Source: Paenibacillus lautus NBRC 15380 (GTDB lineage: Bacteria; Bacillota; Bacilli; Paenibacillales; Paenibacillaceae). Taken from it: a stretch of DNA of 64,000 bases. The notes beneath the pieces were generated by a model. The model made no database searches, was not told the DNA's origin, and saw only the letters and a list, made by a program, of their open reading frames with translations. A program made the translations under genes and the position numbers. The DNA is taken from the NCBI RefSeq assembly GCF_004000945.1, contig NZ_BIMF01000002.1:186001-250000 (forward strand). The letters are read 5' to 3'. Of the stretch, positions 1 to 9,414 are shown in pieces. The stretch's first letter is position 1. Each line of letters opens with the position of its first letter.

Positions 1-967
1 ATGCCACGGACAGTTTCGAGACCATCTCGGCACTGTCGAAATCGTGCATGGCCCGGCCGTTATCCACCTCAGTCTTATATTCGCGATCCAGCAAGGAGCG
101 CTTCTCCAAGGCATAATAAGGCAGTAACGCGCGCAACTCCGCGCACATGGCTGCCGTTTGGTCCAGGGAAGCGTAAGCATCCGATACCGCGCCATACAAG
201 CGATGCTCTTCCGGCCAAGCTTCCAGCATGGTTTGCAGGATTTCATCCCACTGCCGCTTCGAGCGCGGTTGATCCGTCATCAGCAGGGTCATCAGCAAAT
301 TTTTATGCACAAGCACGGATACTTGACGGATATCACTCTTTTCCAAGCTTTCACGAACCGTCTGGAGCCACAAACGCTGCAGCATCGTAAACTCCTGTTC
401 CGTCTGGGAAGCCGCAAGGATCGAGAACTTCTCCAGCTGCGTGGCTATGAGTTTATATTCGGCACTGTTTAACAGATATGGAGGTATCGACTTGGCTAAA
501 GAAGTTTCATAAGGCGCGGCCATCTCGGAAAGCCAAAGCTCCGCATCCTTCGTTGGACTGTTGACACGGGTATCCTTGCTGCGAATGTCTTCCACGATTC
601 CGATCACGGCCGCCACCAATTCGTCAATGTCGACCGGCTTCAGCAAGTAATCGGTTACATCAAGCTTGATGGCTTGGCGCGCATATTCGAATTCTTCATA
701 ACCGCTGATCATGATGACCCGAATCTGAGGGTGGCAGCGCTTCAGCTCTTTAGCAAGCTGAAGCCCGTCCATTCCCTCCATACGGATGTCGGTAAGAACC
801 AGATCAATCCCGTGCTCTTTCACCACCTGCAAAGCTTCATGGCCGTCATAAGCCTCCGCGACGACTTCGACTCCATAATCCGCCCAGTCAATGGTATAGT
901 GCAAGCCTTGACAGATCACGGGTTCATCGTCAACGATCAGCATTTTTACTGTCTTCACGTGTTGCAT
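1..967 (-). CDS. Response regulator, YesN/AraC type (3' end cut by window edge)
   Basis: Cytoplasmic two-component response regulator. The receiver domain fills the first ~125 residues: acidic pocket VDDEP, phospho-acceptor Asp in LTDIRMEGMDG, switch region ISGYEEF and the Lys of DYLLKPVD. About 200 further linker residues follow before the window ends; the AraC-type DNA-binding domain expected in this family lies outside. The first ATG is at 967; an internal ATG at 943 (MLIVDDEP) would also fit and reduces overlap with the upstream kinase gene, whose stop is at 930. The overlap indicates translational coupling. It probably controls the adjoining sugar transporter operon (inference from position). 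Confidence 0.9.
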   Translation of the reverse strand, partial: MQHVKTVKMLIVDDEPVICQGLHYTIDWADYGVEVVAEAYDGHEALQVVKEHGIDLVLTDIRMEGMDGLQLAKELKRCHPQIRVIMISGYEEFEYARQAIKLDVTDYLLKPVDIDELVAAVIGIVEDIRSKDTRVNSPTKDAELWLSEMAAPYETSLAKSIPPYLLNSAEYKLIATQLEKFSILAASQTEQEFTMLQRLWLQTVRESLEKSDIRQVSVLVHKNLLMTLLMTDQPRSKRQWDEILQTMLEAWPEEHRLYGAVSDAYASLDQTAAMCAELRALLPYYALEKRSLLDREYKTEVDNGRAMHDFDSAEMVSKLSVA

Positions 968-2753
968 CGTACGATTCACCACCGTAGGTTTCAGAATATG
1001 GGAGCTTGAGGCGAATCAAGGTTCCTTGAGGTGAAGCCTCAATCACTTCCAGTCCGTAGCGTTCTCCGAAATATAGGTATAGACGTTCATGAATGTTGCT
1101 GAGCGCACCTCGTTTGTGACCGGCTTGAACCCCGTTTCGAAGGGATTCCCGGACTTCCTCTAAAGTAAGATCGTCCATTCCGCGGCCGTTATCCTGCACG
1201 TCGATCCAAATCTCATCCTCCCGCTTATACGCGATGACCGATATTCTCGCTGCCGGCTCGCACCGATCTATGCCATGTTTAAGAAAATTCTCAACCAAAG
1301 GCTGAATGGTAGCCTTCAAAGTAAGCGAATTCGCCAGATCATATTCCATATACAGCGCGTATTTCAGTTTCTGACCCAGCCGCCTCTGCTGCAAATACAA
1401 ATAGGAGCGCACGAACTCCATTTCTTTAGCGAGACTGGTCTCGTAATGACCATTGTTCAGACTGGAACGCAAGAATCGGGACAAAATTTCGATGAGCTGG
1501 CTGGACTCGCTGGCCTTCTCCAGCCTGGCGGTCCAGCGGATCATATCCAGCGTATTATAGAGAAAATGCGGGTCCATCTGCTCCTGCAGCAAACGCAGCT
1601 CGGATTCGCGCTCCCGCAGTTCCAGCTTGTATTTATGCTCGATCAGTTCCTGAATCGTGGATACCATATCGTTAAACCTGCGATTCAGTTCGGAAATCTC
1701 GTCCTTGGAACGAATAGGTACCCTCGCGGAGAAATCGCCGAGCTTTACGCGATTGGTCTCAATCTTCAAGCGCAGAATCGGCCTGATGATCGTATAGTGG
1801 AATCCGATCAAGGCCGATAAACCCAATAGGAGAATGCCGACAAGAATGACTTGCATCAGAATTCTTACGCCTCGTATATCCTGATCCAGCGCAGCCTTGG
1901 GCACCATGGAAACGATAGTCCAGTCGGTGTTTTCCATCCGTTGATGAAAGGTCAAATACGCTTCCCCGTCGTGGCGGTAAGTGGAAGTGCCCATCGTACC
2001 AGCGGTTACGATATCCGTAATCGCTTTCCCGTCGCCGATATTCAAGGATAGCAATTCTTTGGAGGGCAGTACGATTTGACCTTCCGAATCTACAATGAAC
2101 ACCATGCCCTCGTCCCGCGTCAACCCCCGCTGCAGCTGTTTGAGTATACTGGCTTCATCCATGCGGATCACAAGCCGGGCAAGCGGCAATGTGATCTCGT
2201 CATAGGAATTCAGCACACGGAACAATGAGACGAGGTTTACTTCTCCATACCAGCCGCTGGTTGAAGGATAGCCGTTGCTCCATACGATCCCGCCTTTATG
2301 CTCGTCCGCAAGGCGATTCCATGACTCTTCGTTGCCGTGAATCGGCTCGCCCATCTCAATGGAATTGCCGTTAAAGCCGGTGATTGATATCGATTTGATA
2401 TAGTTTTTGGACATCAACTGAAACGTCAGAAATCCTTCGAGATTTTGCTTCAACTGCTCTGCTCTCCCGCTCTCGGGCGGTGGGTTCAGCCGCAAATATT
2501 GGCGCATGTCATTGCTGAGGATCAAATAATCGGCAATATCCTCAATCATGGTCGTTTGCTCTTCCAACTGGTTCGTTACGATCTCCAGGCTGCGCTGGCT
2601 TGATTGAATAAATTGGCTGCGCAGCACTTCGCTCAGCTTGTCTTGGGCCAGGACGCCGACCCCAAGCGTAGGCAGAATGACAAAAAAGAGGAAAATGACC
2701 AGAGCCTTCTGTTTCAGACCATAATTCCCGATCCAGCCAAAGCCGCTACGCAT
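930..2753 (-). CDS. Sensor histidine kinase, YesM type
   Basis: Membrane sensor kinase of the HisKA_7TM-less YesM class (His_kinase plus HATPase_c). From the chosen start: N-terminal membrane helix ~12-35, extracellular sensor domain to ~295, second helix ~296-319, HAMP, then the His box DPHFLYNTLD with His near 396 and an ATP-binding domain with the G1 motif DNGRGMD. An ATG at 2780 opens the frame but has no ribosome site; the ATG at 2753 has GAGGG seven bases upstream and is preferred. It follows the permease gene by ~50 bases and overlaps the regulator gene, so it belongs to the same operon as the transporter and probably senses its extracellular sugar. Confidence 0.9.
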   Translation of the reverse strand: MRSGFGWIGNYGLKQKALVIFLFFVILPTLGVGVLAQDKLSEVLRSQFIQSSQRSLEIVTNQLEEQTTMIEDIADYLILSNDMRQYLRLNPPPESGRAEQLKQNLEGFLTFQLMSKNYIKSISITGFNGNSIEMGEPIHGNEESWNRLADEHKGGIVWSNGYPSTSGWYGEVNLVSLFRVLNSYDEITLPLARLVIRMDEASILKQLQRGLTRDEGMVFIVDSEGQIVLPSKELLSLNIGDGKAITDIVTAGTMGTSTYRHDGEAYLTFHQRMENTDWTIVSMVPKAALDQDIRGVRILMQVILVGILLLGLSALIGFHYTIIRPILRLKIETNRVKLGDFSARVPIRSKDEISELNRRFNDMVSTIQELIEHKYKLELRERESELRLLQEQMDPHFLYNTLDMIRWTARLEKASESSQLIEILSRFLRSSLNNGHYETSLAKEMEFVRSYLYLQQRRLGQKLKYALYMEYDLANSLTLKATIQPLVENFLKHGIDRCEPAARISVIAYKREDEIWIDVQDNGRGMDDLTLEEVRESLRNGVQAGHKRGALSNIHERLYLYFGERYGLEVIEASPQGTLIRLKLPYSETYGGESYDATREDSKNADR

Positions 2754-2800
2754 ATTCATTCCCTCTTTCGATGTCTTCATGATGTTGAACAGTAACCGGA

Positions 2801-3631
2801 TTAGCCTTTGACTGCGCCTGCCGTCATGCCGTTAACGAGCTGTTTTTGCAGGAGCAGGTAAAATATAATGATCGGTATAAGCGCGATCGTCAGTGCAGCC
2901 ATTTGCAATGTCAGGCTGGCCGTTTCAATGCCGACAAAGTTGGCGAGCCCCAGCGGCAATGTTTTCAGCGACGACGAACTGATCAAGACGAGTGCGAACA
3001 AGTACTCGTTCCAATTATAGATAAAGTTCAAAATCACGACGGTTGAAATCGCTGGACGCGTAATCGGCAAAATGATCGACCAGAAAATCTTGAATACACC
3101 CGCACCGTCCATGACGCCCGACTCTTCCAAATCCTTCGGGAACCCTCTCATAAAGCCTTCCAGAATAAAGATCGTCAACGACAAGTGGAAGGCCGTGTAA
3201 GGTAGAATCAACGATAAGTGGGTATCCAGCAAATGCAGATTCCGCATGATCAAGAAAATCGGAATCAAGGTCGCGTGGATCGGAACGACCATGCCCAGCA
3301 GAAATATCGCGTAAGTCGCACCGCGCAGCTTAAAATTGAACCGGGCTAAAAAGTACGCCGCAAGCGATCCGAGCAGGACCGTCACGATCAATGACACGAC
3401 CGTTACAATAATGCTGTTAAGGAAGTAGGTATCCATATTTGCCACTTCCCACGCCTTTGCGTAATTGGAGAATTGCAGTTCAGTCGGTATGGAGAACGGG
3501 TTCGCCGCATATTCCTGCTCGGTTTTGAACGAATCTACGATCATCCAAAAGAAAGGGATTATATTAATAATAGCGAATATCCCCAAAAAAGTGTATGCCG
3601 ATAAATGGAACCATTTCGTTTGTCTGTACAT
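2801..3631 (-). CDS. Carbohydrate ABC transporter permease, MalG type
   Basis: Integral membrane permease of the CUT1 family, 276 residues, six predicted membrane helices. The cytoplasmic EAA loop is recognisable as EESGVMDGAG followed by ...ILPITRPA, the site that docks the ATPase. The N-terminus has the usual short cytoplasmic lead and first helix (residues ~10-32). It lies 16 bases downstream of the partner permease gene. No ATPase gene is present in the operon, so the complex must borrow one, as is established for MsmX-dependent importers in Bacillus. Confidence 0.93.
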   Translation of the reverse strand: MYRQTKWFHLSAYTFLGIFAIINIIPFFWMIVDSFKTEQEYAANPFSIPTELQFSNYAKAWEVANMDTYFLNSIIVTVVSLIVTVLLGSLAAYFLARFNFKLRGATYAIFLLGMVVPIHATLIPIFLIMRNLHLLDTHLSLILPYTAFHLSLTIFILEGFMRGFPKDLEESGVMDGAGVFKIFWSIILPITRPAISTVVILNFIYNWNEYLFALVLISSSSLKTLPLGLANFVGIETASLTLQMAALTIALIPIIIFYLLLQKQLVNGMTAGAVKG

Positions 3632-3647
3632 CTCCTCCCTCTCCCTT

Positions 3648-4520
3648 CTATTCTTTTTCTCTTGCCAATCGATTTACGATCGTGATGACGATGAGGCTAA
3701 ACAGCAGAATCAATACGGATACCGCGCTGCCGTAGCCGAATCTCATATTCATAAATGAGTTGTTATACATATACACGGTCATAACCTCCGTCGCATGTGC
3801 CGGTCCTCCGCCCGTCATGATCTGGATCAGATCGAACACGCGGAACGAATTGCTGATGCTGTAGACAACGGAGACGAGCAATGTTCCCCGAATCATCGGA
3901 ATGGTAATACGCATGATCCGGCTTAGTCCGGTCGCCCCATCCAGGGCAGCCGCCTCATTGACTTCATCGGGGATGTTCTGCAAAGCTGCCAAAAGAATAA
4001 TCATATACAATCCGCAGTTTTGCCATATATAAGCGATGCTGATAGAAATCATGGACCAAAACGGATCGCCCAGCCAATTCTGCTGCCAGCTCTCAAGACC
4101 CAAAACGCTGAGCAGGTTATTCAGCATCCCGTATTCCGTGTTGTACACCATGCCCCAGATCAGGGATACCATGACCGATGATATGACCACGGGCAGGAAT
4201 CCGATCGTCCGGAAGAAACTGGAGCCCTTGAGCCCTCGATTCAGCAGCAGGGCCAGCAGCAGGCCAAGCGGGATCTGACCCGCTATCCCGGTAAACATGA
4301 TAATGATGTTGTTCTTAACGGACAGCCAAAAGATATCGTCCTTGAAAATATCCACGAAATTGTCCAGCCCGATAAAACGCATGGGCGTGATCCCGTCCCA
4401 GTTCATTAATGAATAATAAACCGATAAGCCGATGGGAAATATGGCAATACATATATAGATAATGAGTGCTGGCGCCAAGCCCAAGAAAATAGCCCATTTC
4501 GTATGCTTAAGCGTATGCAT
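3648..4520 (-). CDS. Carbohydrate ABC transporter permease, MalF type
   Basis: Integral membrane permease of the CUT1 family, 290 residues with six predicted helices; first helix at ~10-33 (IFLGLAPALIIY). The EAA loop reads EVNEAAALDGATG. The frame is open further upstream to 4589, but AAAGGAG eight bases before the ATG at 4520 fixes the start. A stable hairpin lies between this gene and the binding-protein gene upstream, a usual arrangement giving more lipoprotein than permease. Confidence 0.93.
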   Translation of the reverse strand: MHTLKHTKWAIFLGLAPALIIYICIAIFPIGLSVYYSLMNWDGITPMRFIGLDNFVDIFKDDIFWLSVKNNIIIMFTGIAGQIPLGLLLALLLNRGLKGSSFFRTIGFLPVVISSVMVSLIWGMVYNTEYGMLNNLLSVLGLESWQQNWLGDPFWSMISISIAYIWQNCGLYMIILLAALQNIPDEVNEAAALDGATGLSRIMRITIPMIRGTLLVSVVYSISNSFRVFDLIQIMTGGGPAHATEVMTVYMYNNSFMNMRFGYGSAVSVLILLFSLIVITIVNRLAREKE

Positions 4521-4550
4521 TGGCGTAACTCCTTTCTTTCTGCCTTTAAT

Positions 4551-4580
4551 AAGAAAAACCCGCTGCCGGGTTTTTCTTTG
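4551..4580 (-). terminator. Hairpin between binding-protein and permease genes
   Basis: GAAAAACCCG and CGGGTTTTTC arms around a short GC loop. It sits 37 bases after the lipoprotein stop and just before the permease ribosome site, so it likely acts as a partial terminator or 3' stabiliser rather than the operon end. Confidence 0.7.
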
Positions 4581-4616
4581 TGCCATCATAATGTTGACCT
4601 AGGGAAATTTGTCGGC

Positions 4617-5912
4617 TTATTTCATGCTGTCGAAAGCTTCCTGCACCTCTTGGGCGAGTTCCTCCGGCGTACCTCTGCCGATGGTTAGAGCCTGCAATCC
4701 GTTTTGCATGACGTCGGTTACTTGCGTCGGAATGACACTGTCGAACACCGGCGCCGTTCCCTTGTTTGTCAGCTCCAGCATTTCCTTGAGATACGGGCTC
4801 GCATCTTCTGGGATTTCCACGTTAGCCGGTACGACAACGCCTTTACTGATCAGATCTTTGTATAAGTCCTCATTAACAAAAAACTTGATAAATTCCTCGG
4901 CCGCCGCTTTCTTTTCATCGCTCAATCCTTTTTTGATGGCTATGCCGTACTGAACGACGCCCGCGCTTTTCACCGGATCACCGGAACCGCCCGGAACGCT
5001 TGGGAAGAGCGCAATGCCGAATTTGTCCCCTTCTTCGTTGTTGATGCGGATTCTTCCGTCAACGGTAGAAGAAGAGATATGCATCGCTGCTTTGCCTTGA
5101 ATGAAGTAATCCTGACCCTGCACGGAATCCATGTTGTTCGCATCCGTATTGAATGCCTCCAGCTTGGCGAGTTCGTCAATGACGGCAATCGCTTTCACAT
5201 ATTCGGGATCGGTAAATTTGGCTTCCTTGTTCAGGATTTTCTGCAAGAAGTCACTGCCTACGTAACGGTCCCCGATAATCGATAAGAAGGACGATTGCAG
5301 CGGCCATTTCTCTTTGTTGCCCAGGGAGATCGGCGTAATGCCGGCTTCCTTCAGCTTTTTCACCGCATCGATGAACTCTTCGTAAGTAGCCGGAAATTGG
5401 TCGTAACCGACCTTTGCGAACATCTCTTTGTTGTAATAAATAATATCCACGAAGGTTTGTTTGGTTGGCACGGCAAATTGACTGTTGTTCTGGTTAAACC
5501 CGGCCAATGCGTCCTCCGGCAAAATATCCTTCCAGTTGTCCATCAGGCCATCCAGCGGCATCAGCAGATCCCCGGCTACCAGAGGAGCCAGATCGGCACC
5601 GGGCCATACGACATTGATATCCGACAGGTTATTGGCGGCAGCCAGCGTTCGCAGTTTCGTTTTATACTCGGTTGCCGCTACCCCGTCCTGCTTGATGATA
5701 ATGTCGGGATGCTGTTTTTCAAATTCGGCGATCCGCTCCTTGTACACCTCGTTATCCACGTTCGGTGAAGTCCATGGATGCATGATGTTCAAAGTAACCT
5801 TTTCCGGTTCGGCAGCATCTTTCTCTCCGGAACCGCAGGCCACCGTTGACATGAGCAGCAGTGCAGCTGTTCCAGTGAGCAGCATCGATCTAAGCTTCTT
5901 AGACGTTTTCAT
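4617..5912 (-). CDS. Sugar-binding lipoprotein of ABC transporter
   Basis: Extracellular solute-binding protein (family 1), 431 residues, anchored to the outer face of the membrane. It has a lipoprotein signal peptide with Lys-rich start (MKTSKK), hydrophobic core and lipobox STVAC with Cys26. The body has typical features of the family: N-terminal beta-strand VTLNIMHPW, YNKEMFAKVGYD, and a C-terminal helix ending EEVQEAFDSMK-like. GAGAGGGG lies upstream of the ATG. It heads the transporter operon and follows the GH130 gene, so its ligand is probably a beta-mannoside-containing oligosaccharide (inference). Confidence 0.93.
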   Translation of the reverse strand: MKTSKKLRSMLLTGTAALLLMSTVACGSGEKDAAEPEKVTLNIMHPWTSPNVDNEVYKERIAEFEKQHPDIIIKQDGVAATEYKTKLRTLAAANNLSDINVVWPGADLAPLVAGDLLMPLDGLMDNWKDILPEDALAGFNQNNSQFAVPTKQTFVDIIYYNKEMFAKVGYDQFPATYEEFIDAVKKLKEAGITPISLGNKEKWPLQSSFLSIIGDRYVGSDFLQKILNKEAKFTDPEYVKAIAVIDELAKLEAFNTDANNMDSVQGQDYFIQGKAAMHISSSTVDGRIRINNEEGDKFGIALFPSVPGGSGDPVKSAGVVQYGIAIKKGLSDEKKAAAEEFIKFFVNEDLYKDLISKGVVVPANVEIPEDASPYLKEMLELTNKGTAPVFDSVIPTQVTDVMQNGLQALTIGRGTPEELAQEVQEAFDSMK

Positions 5913-5979
5913 GTTCGTATACCCCTCTCTATATATGTTACATATAATGTTCTCATATTTGACAATATAAGATATATTT

Positions 5980-6006
5980 ATTATACAATCGGGCTGAAGA
6001 TCTCAA
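5980..6006 (-). promoter_or_regulatory. Candidate promoter of transporter operon
   Basis: On the minus strand a TATAAT box (5980-5985) is preceded by TTGAGA (6001-6006) with 15 bases between, slightly short of the optimum. It lies ~70 bases upstream of the lipoprotein start and after the GH130 hairpin, giving the transporter its own promoter. Confidence 0.4.
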
Positions 6007-6166
6007 TATCCATTAAAAAAACGATTTCATCTAATTTTTTTAAGTTATTTTGAATAGGTGGAATTTATATAATGCACAATTTTGTTGATATACGTCAATA
6101 TTGATGACATTAACTTTACAAATTTCCAAATTAATGGTATCGCTTACATATTAGGTTCTATAGAAA

Positions 6167-6201
6167 GCGTGGCGGAGAAACCAATTTTAACTCTGCCACG
6201 C
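6167..6201 (-). terminator. Hairpin after GH130 gene
   Basis: Arms GCGTGGCGGAG / CTCTGCCACGC (one wobble pair) around a 13-base loop, 13 bases beyond the GH130 stop. The downstream T tract is weak, so termination may be partial. Confidence 0.6.
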
Positions 6202-6213
6202 CTTAACCCTGCG

Positions 6214-7230
6214 TTATTGCGGTTCGTTCAAAATATAATCTACCAACTCATCCAAAGGAACCGTTGCGAGCGCGATCGCCGTATCCGTCACACCATAATA
6301 AATATAGAGAAGCCCGTCCTTGACTACATTGCCTGTCGGAAAAACGACGTTCGGAATCTGATAGCCGAACTTCTCATAATACGTCTCCGGCTCCATAATG
6401 AACCGGCGGGTTCTGGCGATGATTTTCTCCGGATTTTCCAGATCCAGCAGCAAGGCCCCAACGCGATACACCGTATCTTGGTCTACGCCGTGGTAAAGCA
6501 CCAGCCAGCCCTTGTCCGTTCGTACCGGAGGCGTCGAGCCGCCGATTTTTTTGTACTCCCAGTCGTTGTTTTCGGCTTTTGCCAGCAGCTTGGGCTCGTC
6601 CCAATGCACCAAATCATCGGAGTAGCTGATCCACATCGCTGCTTTTTCGGTACCGTGCTCCTCCCCTACATATTCTTCCGGTCTGCGAAGCAGCACATAC
6701 TTGCCGTTGATTTTCTCCGGGAACAGAATGTTGTCGCGATCATTAATATCTAGCGGCGTCGTATCACATAGGTATTCCCAGTGAATGAGATCCTTGGAGG
6801 TCAATATCCCGGAGCGCGTCAGCCAATGGCCTTCCTCTTCGCCCCAGCCGTCTGGGTATTCGGGAATCGAGCGTTCAGGGATGCCGGCTCCCGTCGGGTA
6901 ATAGTTCATGGCGCACGGACGCAATGCATAGTTCAAATAAAAGGTATCGTCGATTTTGACGATTCGCGGGTCCTGAATGCTGCCGTAAGGAAATCCCAGC
7001 TGGTCCGGTGTTACGACGGGCTCGTCCAGCACATGGGTGAAATGCACGCCGTCCGTGCTCTCCAGGAGACCCAAGTAGTTTTTGCAGGGAGTCAGGGATC
7101 CCGCCGTCCGTTCAATCATATAAAATTTTCCGTTATCAATAATGACGGCCGGATTGAATACCGTCACCTTTCTCCAATCGTAGAGTCCAGGCACTACGAT
7201 CGGATTTTCCGGATGCCGGGTAATTTTCAT
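6214..7230 (-). CDS. GH130 family beta-mannoside phosphorylase/hydrolase
   Basis: Cytoplasmic five-bladed beta-propeller enzyme, 338 residues, full length for GH130. The family is known for phosphorolysis (or, in some members, hydrolysis) of beta-1,4 or beta-1,2-linked mannosides. Recognised from the opening HPENPIV.P, the FNPAVI blade, GSIQDPRIVKIDD with the catalytic-region Asp, GGSTPPVRTDKGWLVLYHGV and the closing FPTGNVV...YYGVTDTAIALAT. AGGAGG precedes the ATG. It is co-directional with the binding-protein/permease/kinase operon, so it probably processes the imported oligosaccharide. Subfamily, and therefore exact linkage, cannot be told by eye. Confidence 0.88.
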   Translation of the reverse strand: MKITRHPENPIVVPGLYDWRKVTVFNPAVIIDNGKFYMIERTAGSLTPCKNYLGLLESTDGVHFTHVLDEPVVTPDQLGFPYGSIQDPRIVKIDDTFYLNYALRPCAMNYYPTGAGIPERSIPEYPDGWGEEEGHWLTRSGILTSKDLIHWEYLCDTTPLDINDRDNILFPEKINGKYVLLRRPEEYVGEEHGTEKAAMWISYSDDLVHWDEPKLLAKAENNDWEYKKIGGSTPPVRTDKGWLVLYHGVDQDTVYRVGALLLDLENPEKIIARTRRFIMEPETYYEKFGYQIPNVVFPTGNVVKDGLLYIYYGVTDTAIALATVPLDELVDYILNEPQ

Positions 7231-7374
7231 GGATAAGCCTCCTATGATCGTTATGTAAGTGTTATCAATTTCTTCACTTCATTATAAGAGGCTTGGCCCA
7301 TTCATAATATCCTGCAAACTTTCAATATTATCCGAAATATTGTTATCAGTGGTGTCCTTGCTGTTAAATAGCAT

Positions 7375-7402
7375 AAAAAAGCGGTTCAATAATGAACCGC
7401 TT
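7375..7402 (-). terminator. Intrinsic terminator of mqo
   Basis: AAGCGGTTCA / TGAACCGCTT stem with ATTA-type loop and a run of six T on the minus strand, ~110 bases beyond the mqo stop. Confidence 0.85.
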
Positions 7403-7510
7403 CGATTTGGCCATTTGGCCGATAGGTATATGGAATTATCCTTAGTAGTGCGTTATTCAGTAAAAGCGCCCCATGTGTCTTTTTAATTGCCGCTTTCTAC
7501 CTGTCTAGTA

Positions 7511-9010
7511 TTAACTATGAACCAGTGTTTTCAAGCTTAAGCCTAGCGTTTCCGAAGTTGAATCTTGAATTTCTTCAAAAAGAGCCGGATTCTTCGCAAG
7601 TGACATGCCGTAAGAAGGAATCATTTCTTTTATTTTCGGCTCCCACTCTTTCATCTGTTGCGGGAAGCATTTCTCTAATACCTCTAGCATAACGTGAACG
7701 GCCGTCGAAGCGCCAGGAGAAGCACCGAGCAAGGCAGCGACCGATCCATCCGCGGCACTGACCACTTCCGTACCAAATTGAAGCGTTCCTTTACCGTTAG
7801 GAGTATCCTTAATCACTTGTACGCGTTGGCCCGCTACAACGATTTCCCAATCCTCGCTTTTGGCGTTCGGAATAAACTCGCGTAATTCTTCCATGCGCTT
7901 TTCATTCGATAATACCACTTGCTGGATCAAATATCTGGTCAATGCCATCTCTTTTACCCCAGCAGCCAGCATGGTGAAAAGATTATTCGGTTTGACGGAG
8001 CTTATCAAATCAAAATTCGACCCCGTTTTTAAGAACTTAGGCGAGAAGCCGGCGAACGGACCAAAGAGCAACGCTTTTTGGTTGTCAATATATCTTGTGT
8101 CCAAGTGCGGAACGGACATTGGAGGAGCACCAACCTTGGCTTTTCCGTATACTTTGGCATGATGCTGCGCTACTACTTCCGGGTTCTTACATACCATGAA
8201 TAGTCCGCTTACAGGGAATCCTCCAATATGCTTTGACTCGGGTATACCGGTTTTTTGCAACAAATGCAGACTTCCGCCCCCGCCGCCGATAAAGATGAAC
8301 TTAGCCGTATGATATTCGGTTTTACCGTGCTCGATATCATGCACTTTCACTTTCCACGAACCATCTTGTGTACGTTTAATATCCTTGACGCTATGTCTGT
8401 AGTTGATCTCGACGTTTTTGCTTCTCAAGTGCTCAAACAGCATGCGCGTTAAAGCGCCAAAGTTAATGTCCGTCCCGGAGTCAATTTTGGTTGCCGCTAA
8501 CGGCTCATTCGATGTACGCCCTTCCATAATAAGCGGAATCCATTCCTTCAGCTGATCCGGATCCTCGGAATATTCCATCCCTTGAAAGAGCGGATTGTTT
8601 GACAGCGCTTCAAAACGTTTTTTCAAAAAAGCCACGTCTTTTTCGCCTTGCACTAAACTCATATGAGGAATAGGCATGATAAAGTCCTGCGGATTGCGAA
8701 TCAGATTGCTGCTTACCAGATAAGACCAGAACTGTCTTGAAACCTGAAACTGTTCGTTAATATTGATCGCTTTGCTAACGTCTATAGATCCGTCAGGTTT
8801 TTCGGATGTATAGTTAAGCTCGCACAGTGCGGAATGGCCGGTCCCCGCATTATTCCATTCGTTGGAGCTTTCCTCCCCCGCGCTTGCGAGTTTCTCAAAC
8901 ACTTTGATCTCCCATTCAGGCACTAACTCTTTCAGTAAGGCTCCCAATGTCGCGCTCATAACTCCGGCACCAATTAAGATTACATCTGTTTTTTTCTCCA
9001 TGTTGCTCAT
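7511..9010 (-). CDS. mqo: Malate:quinone oxidoreductase
   Basis: FAD-dependent, membrane-peripheral enzyme oxidising malate to oxaloacetate with electrons passed to the quinone pool. 499 residues, usual family length. The N-terminal dinucleotide-binding segment [15 protein letters not shown] (~9-23), FEKL, and the family signature [21 protein letters not shown] (~47-66) are clear; the C-terminal half contains [13 protein letters not shown] and GASPGAST typical of Mqo. It stands alone between its own terminator and an AT-rich upstream region. Confidence 0.96.
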   Translation of the reverse strand: MSNMEKKTDVILIGAGVMSATLGALLKELVPEWEIKVFEKLASAGEESSNEWNNAGTGHSALCELNYTSEKPDGSIDVSKAININEQFQVSRQFWSYLVSSNLIRNPQDFIMPIPHMSLVQGEKDVAFLKKRFEALSNNPLFQGMEYSEDPDQLKEWIPLIMEGRTSNEPLAATKIDSGTDINFGALTRMLFEHLRSKNVEINYRHSVKDIKRTQDGSWKVKVHDIEHGKTEYHTAKFIFIGGGGGSLHLLQKTGIPESKHIGGFPVSGLFMVCKNPEVVAQHHAKVYGKAKVGAPPMSVPHLDTRYIDNQKALLFGPFAGFSPKFLKTGSNFDLISSVKPNNLFTMLAAGVKEMALTRYLIQQVVLSNEKRMEELREFIPNAKSEDWEIVVAGQRVQVIKDTPNGKGTLQFGTEVVSAADGSVAALLGASPGASTAVHVMLEVLEKCFPQQMKEWEPKIKEMIPSYGMSLAKNPALFEEIQDSTSETLGLSLKTLVHS

Positions 9011-9346
9011 TATAAACCTTCCTTATCCCATATATTTGAAAAAAGGGTAGGCGTCCCTGCTAAAATTGCCATTAAAAAGCAAGGCGTCCCCTGAAAACAC
9101 ACCTTTTCTGTGTCAATTATCACCATATTATAGTCTATTATAATTATTGATAGATTAAAATATCTACTATTATCTAATTATTATAAACCATTTAAACTTG
9201 TTAACAAAGTGAGAAGATCCTCCACAATACCTAAACGCCCAAGAAACATAGCATTAACTTTGTTTCATACGAGAGATGAAGTCCATTTTTACCGTTATCC
9301 GTGTTCTTCTTCGCCGGGATTAGACATGTGCTAACCACTTCACAAC
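9011..9346. other. Intergenic region upstream of mqo
   Basis: No gene is seen. The part nearest mqo is AT-rich, with TATAAT-like hexamers on the minus strand around 9125-9150 that could serve as the mqo promoter, but no -35 box at good spacing could be assigned. The rest is unremarkable and ends at the terminator of the siderophore-binding pseudogene. Confidence 0.4.
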
Positions 9347-9372
9347 AAAAAAAGCCGCAAGATTCGCGACTT
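9347..9372 (-). terminator. Terminator downstream of siderophore-binding pseudogene
   Basis: GTCGC...GCGGC stem (one wobble) followed by seven T on the minus strand, ~45 bases after the pseudogene stop. Confidence 0.7.
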
Positions 9373-9414
9373 CTTCTGATGCTGTTCCTTATCCTCCGAT
9401 ACTTTATCTTCTAG

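Noticed and set aside
9125..9185. AT-rich repeats upstream of mqo as a regulatory array
   Set aside because: Motifs are short and irregular and explained by base composition.
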